DNA of 53,131 nt from Alphaproteobacteria bacterium (GTDB lineage: Bacteria; Pseudomonadota; Alphaproteobacteria; RF32; CAG-239). Below the pieces are notes generated by a model. The model did not search any database and was not told where the DNA came from. It saw nothing but the letters and a program-made list of their open reading frames with translations. A program made the translations under genes and the position numbers. Of the stretch, positions 24,188-31,242 are shown piece by piece (position 1 is the stretch's first letter; every line of letters begins with the position of its first letter). The stretch covers positions 1 through 53,131 of the forward strand of contig JAFUXF010000004.1 in assembly GCA_017477185.1 (NCBI GenBank), in the 5' to 3' direction.

Positions 24188-24722
24188 TGATGTCATACAA
24201 GAAATTGCCGGAGAACTTGGTGTTAATCCAGCCTTTATTGAAAAAGATTGGTATGTCGTTAGACTTATAGAGGCTTTGTCAAATAAAGAATTTAAGGGAT
24301 ATAAGCCTGTTTTTGCCGGAGGAACAAGTCTTTCTAAAGGATATAGCTTGATTGAACGGTTTTCTGAAGACTTGGATTTTAAGATTGTCAATGCTCGTTC
24401 CTTAAATCGAGATCAAAGAAGAAATATTCGGCAAGAATTTGTTGATTGTATTAAGCAAATTGAAGATTTTCAGGTCACAGATGAGAATATTAAGGTCAGA
24501 AATGAAGGAAAAGCTTGTTGTTTATACATCAAATATCCTAATAATGTTGACTTTCCTTCGTTTTTAAGACCATTTCTACAGGTTGAACTCTTTTTTGATG
24601 ATGAAAATTTATCTTATGAAACCAGAGAAATAAGCTCTTTTGTCTCACGATATACCAAGATAAAATCAGATTGGAAGAGATGGCTTCATAAATTAACCCG
24701 TGACAAGCAGAAATTTTATTAA
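24168..24722 (+). CDS. AbiEii-family nucleotidyltransferase toxin, C-terminally shortened
   Basis: The 184-residue protein contains the AbiEii/AbiGii nucleotidyltransferase core: EKDWYVVRLIEAL, the FAGGTSLSKGY loop and the catalytic SEDLDFKI motif. AbiEii toxins transfer nucleotides to targets such as tRNA and block growth on phage infection. Family members usually have about 250-300 residues with a helical C-terminal domain. Here the frame ends shortly after YTKIKSDWKRW, inside a palindromic element (24697-24748) related to the repeats around the neighbouring ATPase. The toxin is therefore probably truncated and perhaps inactive, leaving a solitary antitoxin. It overlaps abiEi by 20 bp. Confidence 0.8.
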   Translation: MNKPISNDVIQEIAGELGVNPAFIEKDWYVVRLIEALSNKEFKGYKPVFAGGTSLSKGYSLIERFSEDLDFKIVNARSLNRDQRRNIRQEFVDCIKQIEDFQVTDENIKVRNEGKACCLYIKYPNNVDFPSFLRPFLQVELFFDDENLSYETREISSFVSRYTKIKSDWKRWLHKLTRDKQKFY

Positions 24723-24748
24723 TTTTTGAAATTAATGCTTATCACGGG
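24697..24748 (+). repeat. 52-bp palindromic element at the end of the abiEii gene
   Basis: Arms cccgtgacaagc and gcttatcacggg pair with one mismatch, and an inner perfect stem attaattt/aaattaat closes a 3-nt loop. The outer arm resembles the arm gacccgtggcaagc of the 85-bp repeats. It spans the last codons and stop of abiEii and could also serve as a terminator between two convergent genes. Confidence 0.7.
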
Positions 24749-24777
24749 CTGTTTAGAAAGACAAATTATTGCGCTTT

Positions 24778-25674
24778 TTACGCGGTCTTGTTCTCTTTTT
24801 TAAGAGTGCGTTTCTGCAGCTCTTTTAGGATTTTTTCATCGTCTTTTTTGCATTTTTCTTTTTGACGCTGTCTTTCTTCTTCTTTTCTCTCTAAGTGTTC
24901 TCTTTCGACAAGCTTTCTCGTATAGGTATACTGACTGTCCATCGTCATTCCTTTCGGTAATTCGTGTGGAATCTCAGAAAGTTTGTATTCTTCTGCGATT
25001 TCAAATGTGTTTTCGTCACTAAAACCGCATTGATGCATGTATATTTCCTTGAGTTTTTGTTTATGTTCTTCCTTAAAGTCGGCTTTATCATACTCTTTGA
25101 AGATATCGACCAATGAGGTATAAGAAAGATACTGACATAACTCTGGGGTAACGCATTGCTCTAAGAGATCATCTGTGGTACAGATCGTTCCGAAAGGAAT
25201 TTCTTTCTCACTAATCCCTCTTTTGATATTATCAAGCTGCTTCATTAAAGTATGAAAAAGGAGAACACCTTTTTCTTTGATATCCGCGGTTATTGTGCAG
25301 GGATGCTTATTAATGGTTCGGATGGCATTACTGGCCACAGTATCAGCTAATCTTATGAGCTTAGAATCTATAGAAAAGATATAGTTTAAGCGTAAAGGTT
25401 GAGCATCATCTTCGGATGTATCTGTAGTGGACGATTTTTCGGTGCTAAAGTAGGGAGCTAACAACGTATATAATTCTGTTTTAAGAATTTTGGTGTTGTT
25501 CTCTTCTTTAGAATTGATGCGACTAAATTGCTCCATAATTTTGATATAGTCTGGTCCTGTTATCTGATAGTTTTTGGTTGTACAGTTTGGGTACTTGACC
25601 TCTTGAATCAGATTTTTCTCCGCCAAATACGAGAGAGCCAGTCTAATCGCTTCTTTGCGTTCAGATGGAATAAT
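24778..25674 (-). CDS. C-terminal half of the interrupted D5/SF3-like helicase (downstream of an in-frame TAG)
   Basis: This frame continues directly from the gene at 25675-26760 with only a TAG codon between them. The first residues after the stop (PSERKEAIRLALSYLAEKNL, then KNYQITG) look like a winged-helix domain, as found behind the ATPase of phage and plasmid helicases. The remaining 240 residues are unrecognised and end in a long charged coiled coil (EREHLERKEEERQRQKEK). If translated alone, the first usable start would be TTG 25626, giving 282 residues without a good ribosome binding site. The pair is best read as one 660-codon gene broken by a nonsense codon, unless TAG is read through. 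Confidence 0.6.
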   Translation of the reverse strand: MIPSERKEAIRLALSYLAEKNLIQEVKYPNCTTKNYQITGPDYIKIMEQFSRINSKEENNTKILKTELYTLLAPYFSTEKSSTTDTSEDDAQPLRLNYIFSIDSKLIRLADTVASNAIRTINKHPCTITADIKEKGVLLFHTLMKQLDNIKRGISEKEIPFGTICTTDDLLEQCVTPELCQYLSYTSLVDIFKEYDKADFKEEHKQKLKEIYMHQCGFSDENTFEIAEEYKLSEIPHELPKGMTMDSQYTYTRKLVEREHLERKEEERQRQKEKCKKDDEKILKELQKRTLKKENKTA

Positions 25675-26760
25675 CTACTTATTGTATGTGTCCTTATAAC
25701 AATTATAAATGTCATGAGGAGCAAAGATTTGACTTGCAGTTAATGATCTCTCATCAGTTTCATTAACAAAACCAATTTTTTTACTTATAAAGGTTAGAAT
25801 CGATTCAATAGCCAAAGGATTAAGTCTGTTTTCGTTATGAATTGAAACTTTCTGATATAAGTCACAATAGTGCTCAAAAGAGGGTAACGAATCCATAATC
25901 TCAGACATAATCTTTATTAAGGTGCTTTGACCAAGAGGTCTACCATTGAGCCTATCTCCGAATTTAATAATAGAAACACGTCTTTGCATCAAGTTAATCT
26001 GGTCGTTTGAAGTAAAGATGTTATTGGTATTAACAGGGTAGTTGTATGGTTTTTTGTTTTTGGGGTTAAGTTCTACGTTACCGCCGTTGATGATTGTTAA
26101 AAGCAATTCTCGGTCAATATCTGTTGGTTTAACTTCATCAAAATAATTAAGATGACTCTTCCAAACTTGCTCCTCATGGGTTGATTCCAGTAACTTACCT
26201 GACTGAGCTTTGAATATTTTTCCGTATTGCTCCTCTATAGTGCAAATAGCTTTTGCTGTTGCCGACTTTCCGTTTCTGGCAACACCATTGAAGAAAATAC
26301 AGGTTTTGTCATCGTTTTCTATTTCATGGTTCCTTGTGTGTTTGAGCTGCATTAAAAAGCAGATTAATGCAAGGTAACTGTCCCCGTCTACAATATTTAA
26401 GCGATACAAGTTATCAACCAATTTATCAATATCCGGATGACTTGATATTTCAGCTTTTTGGGTGTTTTGCTTATATATTTTCTTTTGTATATCTATACGT
26501 GCAAGATCAGTTTTTTCGGCAATGCGCTCTATGTCTCTGGGTCGATACTCAATCAGTCTGGCAATTCTTTCTGTAACATTATGTACGGTTTCTTCGCCGG
26601 TTTCCCGATTATAAGTCTTATGGATGATTGGTTTCATTTTAAAAGTCTCCATCACCGTGTCATAAGCGTTGGCACAATTAAATTCTATATCATTTTTTGC
26701 ACAATAAAGAGTAATCTCTGTCTCATTATCATGACTAACTTCAACGGTAAAATTTTTCAT
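25675..26760 (-). CDS. SF3/D5-like replication helicase, N-terminal part ending at an in-frame amber codon
   Basis: The 361-residue product has a Walker A motif GVARNGKS (159-166), Walker B LNYFDE (D208-E209), sensor-1-like NIFTSNDQ and a basic MQRR segment, the arrangement of SF3 helicases used by phages, P4-like islands and plasmids to start replication. The ATG at 26760 has AAAAAGG upstream and was preferred over an extension to 26805. The frame stops at TAG (25675-25677) within what should be a winged-helix domain and continues in the same frame to 24778. TAG serves as a normal stop elsewhere (the genes ending at 5030 and 15356), so the code is not altered genome-wide. The upstream region holds an elaborate set of inverted repeats. 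Confidence 0.8.
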   Translation of the reverse strand: MKNFTVEVSHDNETEITLYCAKNDIEFNCANAYDTVMETFKMKPIIHKTYNRETGEETVHNVTERIARLIEYRPRDIERIAEKTDLARIDIQKKIYKQNTQKAEISSHPDIDKLVDNLYRLNIVDGDSYLALICFLMQLKHTRNHEIENDDKTCIFFNGVARNGKSATAKAICTIEEQYGKIFKAQSGKLLESTHEEQVWKSHLNYFDEVKPTDIDRELLLTIINGGNVELNPKNKKPYNYPVNTNNIFTSNDQINLMQRRVSIIKFGDRLNGRPLGQSTLIKIMSEIMDSLPSFEHYCDLYQKVSIHNENRLNPLAIESILTFISKKIGFVNETDERSLTASQIFAPHDIYNCYKDTYNK

Positions 26761-26786
26761 TATAAAATACCTTTTTAGAAAAAGCA

Positions 26787-26912
26787 AATCCTCAGAAGTC
26801 ATCAAGTGCCATCTGGGTAAGGCATAACTTCTGAGGATTCATTATCGAAAACTGTCCTGTTATGCCCAGATTATTTTTGAATTTCGTCATACTGTTGCAT
26901 TTTCGATAATGA
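26787..26912 (-). promoter_or_regulatory. Interlocking inverted repeats: two adjacent hairpins with complementary loops, upstream of the helicase gene
   Basis: Three inverted-repeat pairs interlock. Stem one pairs 26787-26799 with 26827-26839 (13 of 13). Stem two pairs 26839-26851 with 26900-26912 (13 of 13). The loop of stem one holds atctggg-taag-gcataac (26811-26828), which pairs with gttatgcccagat (26859-26871) in the loop of stem two, 13 pairs with a 5-nt bulge. The order allows a kissing-loop structure in RNA, or a cruciform-rich site in DNA. It begins 27 bp before the helicase start codon. A replication origin, a leader controlling helicase translation, or an antisense-type copy control are all possible. 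Confidence 0.75.
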
Positions 26913-27520
26913 CAGCATGGAAGAAACATCTTTTTGACCTGAGTCATTGCTGGTTGTTATAATTAAATCTGTAGGAAAAAACTCCCTACAGTATATAGAA
27001 CTGTTAAAAATTTTTCTACTTTTTGAACTTTTTTAAAAAAATTGATTTTTTATTATAAAACAGCATATTAGATCAACAAAAATCTTCTGAAACGAAACAC
27101 AACTGCGCTATCACGCTTATGTAAAAAATACAATTTTTGATATATTAGTTTTGACGTATATGGACTAATTCGCTGATTTTGACTGAAGTTGAGTTTTTTT
27201 GTTATAAATAGTATAATAAAAAAACAACAGTTTCATATGAATTATAATGGCTTAACTCATTTTTTGTTCAGGCTTTTGAACAACAAAGGATCAAAAACTC
27301 AACAAACAAGCCTCAAAAACACTGTTTATCTTTTTATGAGTACTCAAACGAGACAGGTCTTAGCAACATCTCGCACGTAAAGACCTCTTAAAATTTTTAA
27401 ATGTCATTAAAAGTATGAGGGAACAGTAGGAGGGACATAACTTATGGGGACGAGCAGGAGAGTACTTCAGGGAAGATAGCATCTGCGAGGGAGGTCGGGC
27501 GATTGTTTATAGAGATAAAA
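26913..27520. other. Gene-free region between the helicase and the small gene at 27623
   Basis: No supported gene was seen. It contains a small hairpin (ctgtagg/cctacag, 26969-26991), an AT-rich stretch at about 27000-27060 that could be a DNA-unwinding segment, and a purine-rich stretch at about 27415-27500 (agggaacagtaggaggga and similar). With the neighbouring inverted repeats and helicase, an origin of replication of the element would fit here; this is inference. Confidence 0.4.
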
Positions 27521-27563
27521 GTAAAATCAAAAAAAATATGATTTGAGAAATTTTTGATTTTAC
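27521..27563 (+). repeat. Perfect 13-bp inverted repeat upstream of the small gene
   Basis: gtaaaatcaaaaa (27521-27533) and tttttgattttac (27551-27563) are exact reverse complements with a 17-bp spacer. It lies about 60 bp before the GTG start at 27623 and may be an operator or a factor-independent terminator. Confidence 0.6.
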
Positions 27564-27622
27564 ATACAGAAAAAAGTGGTGTAGAGAGAGGTATCTTCAA
27601 TTTTTTTAGTGAGGAATATAAA

Positions 27623-27925
27623 GTGGCAAAAACAATTTTAACACAACAAGATCAAAAAATGGTTCAAAAAGTCATAAATGATATAAATACTGGCAATGTT
27701 GACAGAGCATATTGGCAAAAAATGACCCATTATGATATGAATCTTCTTCAGGCAATATATTATGCTGTCAGAAATGGAGAAGAGAACAATGAGCCTGTCG
27801 ACAATGATTTATTTAAGGATATACAAAATTTAGGTATCGGTGCGGGAAATTACAGGACAATTACAGGTATTGATCCGGAAGAAGTCGCTAAAAAATTGTC
27901 TCAGGGATTGCAGACTTTTAAGTAA
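27623..27925 (+). CDS. Small hypothetical protein beside the integrase
   Basis: Starting at GTG 27623, which has a GAGGAA site 6 bp upstream, the product has 100 residues and is acidic and helical. Motifs are ILTQQDQKMVQKVINDINTGNVDRAYWQKM and NYRTITGIDPEEVAKKLSQG. A longer version from TTG 27554 is possible but lacks support. I do not recognise the family. It sits convergent to the integrase, where excisionase or regulatory genes are often found, but it shows no clear DNA-binding motif. Confidence 0.6.
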   Translation: MAKTILTQQDQKMVQKVINDINTGNVDRAYWQKMTHYDMNLLQAIYYAVRNGEENNEPVDNDLFKDIQNLGIGAGNYRTITGIDPEEVAKKLSQGLQTFK

Positions 27926-27950
27926 TTTTTACTGAAAAGCCGTGTCATTC

Positions 27951-29306
27951 CTAAAGCTTTTTGATGATTCTTTCCCACTGATCAAACTCAGGCTTAAGAA
28001 AGTCATAGTTAAATGTACAGAGTTGCTCGTAAATCTGCTCTAAACCATGGTTCGAATAGGACTGCTCCATAGTTGTTTTACCTTCCCAACCGATGATATC
28101 GTTGATATACGTTTGCGGAATATGAGCATCTTGCATCGCAATGCTGGCATTTTTTCGGAAAGAGTGAAAATCAAAACCATCATGCGGATTTGTCTTAACC
28201 TTAATTTCTTTAAAAAAGTTGAAAATATAGCGTATGGTGTACTTATTATTATACTCACCGCTTGCTGTTTGACATTTCGGAAAGATAAAATCTGTTCCTT
28301 TGGCATTTAGTTTCTTTTGCCGACTACAAACATAATCGACAAAGCCAAGCTTAACCAACTGCGGATGAATAGGCACAATTCGTTCGGATGCTTCATTCTT
28401 AAACTGTTTAATAGGATGATTTTCTCTGAAATTTATGCACGGAATACCGTTTTTCTCAATAATGTCATCGTATTGAAGTGTTATTGCCGCGTTGATACGA
28501 GCACCGGTAAACATTGCAATTAAACAGACATAAAAAGCATCCTGATGTTCTTTGAAATAATCGTGTTTAGGATTGAAAATTTCACGGAGCTGCACTCCGC
28601 TGTATGGTAAATGAGGATTTCTTTCAGATTTTTTAGTTTTTTCAATTTTAGGTAAATTAGCAACAACGTTTAACTTATAAAAATCCGGATTAACATTGCT
28701 TCCGCAGGTTGCAAGCTCTTTAATATAGCGGATTCGTCTTTGTTTCATATCACCTTTTATATCTGTTTGATTAACAACATGCTGAGCCATTTTACTTATA
28801 ATATCAATGTTATGAAACTTAGAATAATCATCATTCAGGGTAAGACGGACTTCTTTCAGAAGTGAAATAATGACATTTTTTTTGCGAAGTTTTTCAGCAT
28901 TACAGTTATTTCCCTTAAGTAACATCATATCCAAGACTTCTTGAATTGTGCGAGTTGGTGCAGATGGGGAGTGCGAGGGGACTTGCTTTATCTGCATCAT
29001 TTTTACCATCTCAATAAATTCTTGCAACATAGGACGCATAGCGACAATTTCTTGAAGCAACAGCCGATCTTCCGGAGCAAGATTGGTTGAACTTTGTTGT
29101 TCGGCATAAGAACTCAACAGAATCAATTTATTAACATCATCAAGATTGTTATTTTGTGATAATTTCTTTTTCTTAAAAATATTTTTTATGTTTAAGCCAA
29201 CTGTTCCGACCGGCAGGGAATGAGCACCGGAAACTTCTTCAAATTTTAAGCGGTTATATATCTCCCGAATTTCATTAAACGGCCAATTATCGCTCTTGTT
29301 TGTCAT
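27951..29306 (-). CDS. int: Tyrosine recombinase (island integrase)
   Basis: The 451-residue protein has the catalytic set of tyrosine recombinases: R270 (TGARINAA), H381-R384 (HSFRKNA), W407 in IIGWEG in place of the second histidine, and Y417 in YSNHG. An arm- or core-binding region precedes it. It cuts and rejoins DNA to integrate the element. It lies about 300 bp from the tRNA-Leu gene it is inferred to target and reads away from it, as in many tRNA-associated islands. All catalytic residues are present, so it may be active. The ATG at 29306 has an AAGG site. Confidence 0.92.
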   Translation of the reverse strand: MTNKSDNWPFNEIREIYNRLKFEEVSGAHSLPVGTVGLNIKNIFKKKKLSQNNNLDDVNKLILLSSYAEQQSSTNLAPEDRLLLQEIVAMRPMLQEFIEMVKMMQIKQVPSHSPSAPTRTIQEVLDMMLLKGNNCNAEKLRKKNVIISLLKEVRLTLNDDYSKFHNIDIISKMAQHVVNQTDIKGDMKQRRIRYIKELATCGSNVNPDFYKLNVVANLPKIEKTKKSERNPHLPYSGVQLREIFNPKHDYFKEHQDAFYVCLIAMFTGARINAAITLQYDDIIEKNGIPCINFRENHPIKQFKNEASERIVPIHPQLVKLGFVDYVCSRQKKLNAKGTDFIFPKCQTASGEYNNKYTIRYIFNFFKEIKVKTNPHDGFDFHSFRKNASIAMQDAHIPQTYINDIIGWEGKTTMEQSYSNHGLEQIYEQLCTFNYDFLKPEFDQWERIIKKL

Positions 29307-29607
29307 TTGCCTTAATTTCTCTCTTGCTTCAAAAAATTGCTTGTGTGCAAAGATACCCGTTTGTATCTCCGCTTTCCGTCTTGTCTTGATAATTCAACTC
29401 TATAATAAAAGATATTATTTCTCAACCACAAATGTTGGTCCGCACCATGTCGTGCATCACACTTTTTGATCATTTTCAAACCTCGCTGTTTTTAATGTTC
29501 TGACAAAAGTGTAAGTGCTTGATTTATAATGATTTTGTATTTTTGGAAAAATAAGAAAAAACAGTTATCAGATACACAAAAAGCCTTGAAAAACAAGGCT
29601 TTTTTGA
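29307..29607. promoter_or_regulatory. Integrase promoter region with putative integrase arm-type sites
   Basis: There is no gene in this interval. It contains gcatcacacttttt (29454-29467) and the inverted aaaagtgt (29505-29512). The same acacttttt/aaaaagtgt 9-mer occurs near the left end at 2185-2193, 2288-2296 and 2321-2329. Repeated short sites at both ends, beside the core att repeats, are what integrase arm binding would need. The assignment is inference. Confidence 0.4.
29578..29605. terminator. Bidirectional terminator at the tRNA 3' side
   Basis: aaaaagccttg and caaggcttttt flank a five-A loop. Read on the minus strand it ends the tRNA-Leu transcript. Its T run overlaps the right attachment repeat, just as the pykA terminator overlaps the left one. 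Confidence 0.75.
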
Positions 29608-29625
29608 TGGTGCGACCGAGAAGAC
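29600..29625. other. attR: right end of the island at the tRNA-Leu 3' end
   Basis: This is the right copy of the 26-bp repeat (ttttttgatggtg, c, gaccgagaagac); its partner is at 2068-2093. It covers the last 18 nt of the intact tRNA-Leu gene. Confidence 0.75.
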
Positions 29626-29693
29626 TTGAACTTCCATGAACTTAGTTCATAACGACCTCAACGTTACGCGTCTACCAATTTCGCCACGGTCGC
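29608..29693 (-). tRNA. tRNA-Leu (anticodon GAG)
   Basis: The 86-nt minus-strand gene folds as a class II tRNA. The acceptor stem is gcgaccg/cggtcgc followed by A and an encoded CCA. The anticodon stem taacg/cgtta closes the loop ttgaggt with anticodon GAG. A long variable arm (gaac-taa-gttc) is typical of tRNA-Leu, and the T loop is ttcaagt. It decodes CUC/CUU. Its 3' end is the inferred integration site of the 27.5-kb island, and the gene stays intact after integration. Confidence 0.95.
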
Positions 29694-29762
29694 ACTGACA
29701 AGGATATTATCTATCGTAAAAGATTACAGAAATCAAGAGTTTTTTATTAAAAGTTTACAAAA

Positions 29763-29790
29763 AAACCGCTCTTAATAAAGAGCGGTTATT
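29763..29790 (-). terminator. Terminator of the DUF2934-like gene
   Basis: On the minus strand accgctcttt-att-aagagcggt is followed by a T tract, 19 bp after the stop codon of the gene at 29809-30057. Confidence 0.8.
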
Positions 29791-29808
29791 ATCTAACATT
29801 AAATTCTA

Positions 29809-30057
29809 TTATTTAGATTTTTTAGCTAACTTCTTTGCAGAGCTTTTCTTTGTTGCTGTAGAAGTTTTGCAAGAAGATGTTTTGCAAGAAGTTTTCTTAG
29901 CATATGCTAAAGTCAATTGATTGATAGCCGCATTCCAATCTTGCAAACTGGTGTTTGCCGGGCAGCCATTATTTTGCCAAATGTAGTAAGCAGCTTCAGC
30001 AATAGCTTTTTCGCTCAAAGAGGTATTCGAATTATAGGTATTAGAGTTTTTGAACAT
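29809..30057 (-). CDS. Small DUF2934-like protein with a lysine/serine-rich tail
   Basis: The 82-residue protein has a short helical core SEKAIAEAAYYIWQNNGCPANTSLQDWNAAINQL, which fits the DUF2934 pattern (an aromatic/IW segment, G-x-P, then W). It then has a repetitive basic tail with SCKTS repeated and KKSSAKKLAKKSK, resembling histone-like tails. It could bind nucleic acid; no function is known. An AAGGAG site supports the start and it has its own terminator. Confidence 0.65.
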   Translation of the reverse strand: MFKNSNTYNSNTSLSEKAIAEAAYYIWQNNGCPANTSLQDWNAAINQLTLAYAKKTSCKTSSCKTSTATKKSSAKKLAKKSK

Positions 30058-30127
30058 TTTTTTTCTCCTTAGTCAATAAAATCGATTTCCTTTATAAATA
30101 GAAATTCTTAAAAAAAGATTTATAAAT

Positions 30128-30163
30128 AAAAAAATACCTCTTTTTTTGAAGAGGTATTTATTT
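30128..30163 (-). terminator. prfA terminator
   Basis: On the minus strand taccyctt-like arms (tacctctt / aagaggta around a seven-A loop) are followed by a T-rich run just after the prfA stop. Confidence 0.75.
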
Positions 30164-30165
30164 TT

Positions 30166-31242
30166 TTAATCTAATTCGGCTAATCTTTGCGCTTGATCTT
30201 CCGTAATAAGGGCATCAATGATTTCACCTAACGCATCTCCTGAAACAACCTCATCCAGCTTGTATAATGTAAGGTTAATGCGGTGATCAGTCACACGTCC
30301 TTGCGGATAATTGTAAGTCCGAATCCGCTCGCTTCTATCGCCGGAACCAACTTGTAATTTGCGGCGTTCAGAGTATTCACTATCAATTTGTGATTTTTGT
30401 AAATCATATAATTTTGAGCGAAGGTGATTCATAGCCTTTTCTTTGTTTTTAAATTGAGAACGATCATCTTGACACTGGACAACTGTTCCTGTCGGAATAT
30501 GCGTAATACGAACAGCAGATTCTGTTCTGTTAACATGTTGTCCGCCAGCTCCTGAAGCACGATAAACATCTATTTTTAAATCAGCCGGATTGATATACAT
30601 ATCAACTTCTTCAATTTCCGGTAATACAGCAACTGTTGCCGCGGAAGTATGAACACGTCCCTGCGATTCTGTAATTGGCACACGTTGTACACGGTGTGCG
30701 CCGGATTCAAATTTGAGGCGTGCAAAGACATCTTTGCCGGTTATTTTGGCACTAGCTTGTTTGTAGCCGCCTAATCCGTTTTCATCAGCATCCAAAACTT
30801 CAAATTTCCATCCCATATTTGCAGAATAACGTTGATACATCTCAAATAAAACCGCACCGAATAATGCGGCTTCATCACCACCGGTTCCGGCGCGAATTTC
30901 GAGAATTGCATTCTTTTCATCCTCTTCATCTTTGGGTAAAAGTAAAATTTTAATTTGTTTTTCCATCTCAGGTAATTTTTCTTTGATGTCAAAGTATTCT
31001 GCTTCTGCTAATTCTCTCATTTCTTTATCCAGAGAAGAATCGTCCATCATCGTTTTCGCGTCATTCATATTTTTTTCTGCCGTTTGGTACTCTCGAACAG
31101 CCTCAACAACAGGGGTTAACGTTGAGAGTTCTTTATTCATTTTGACCAAGTCGTCAGCACTTAAATCAGGAGAAGAAATCAGAGCTTGAATTTCTTCAAA
31201 ACGATTAACGACGTTAGCAAGTTTTTCAGCAAAAGCGACCAT
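30166..31242 (-). CDS. prfA: Peptide chain release factor 1
   Basis: The 358-residue protein has the GGQ motif (SGAGGQHVNRTESAVRI) that triggers peptidyl-tRNA hydrolysis, and the P-x-T tripeptide (RVPITESQGR) of RF1, which recognises UAA and UAG. The length fits RF1. A working RF1 is relevant to the amber codon inside the helicase gene, because RF1 would terminate there. The start codon overlaps the hisS stop (TAATG), so hisS and prfA form one operon with coupled translation. A terminator follows. Confidence 0.97.
   Translation of the reverse strand: MVAFAEKLANVVNRFEEIQALISSPDLSADDLVKMNKELSTLTPVVEAVREYQTAEKNMNDAKTMMDDSSLDKEMRELAEAEYFDIKEKLPEMEKQIKILLLPKDEEDEKNAILEIRAGTGGDEAALFGAVLFEMYQRYSANMGWKFEVLDADENGLGGYKQASAKITGKDVFARLKFESGAHRVQRVPITESQGRVHTSAATVAVLPEIEEVDMYINPADLKIDVYRASGAGGQHVNRTESAVRITHIPTGTVVQCQDDRSQFKNKEKAMNHLRSKLYDLQKSQIDSEYSERRKLQVGSGDRSERIRTYNYPQGRVTDHRINLTLYKLDEVVSGDALGEIIDALITEDQAQRLAELD

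Noticed and set aside
25675..25677. Alternative genetic code with TAG as a sense codon
   Set aside because: Other genes in the window end with TAG at sensible positions and RF1 is encoded, so reassignment is not supported.
27189..27380. A 63-residue reading frame in the putative origin region
   Set aside because: No ribosome binding site and low-complexity content; the region looks non-coding.
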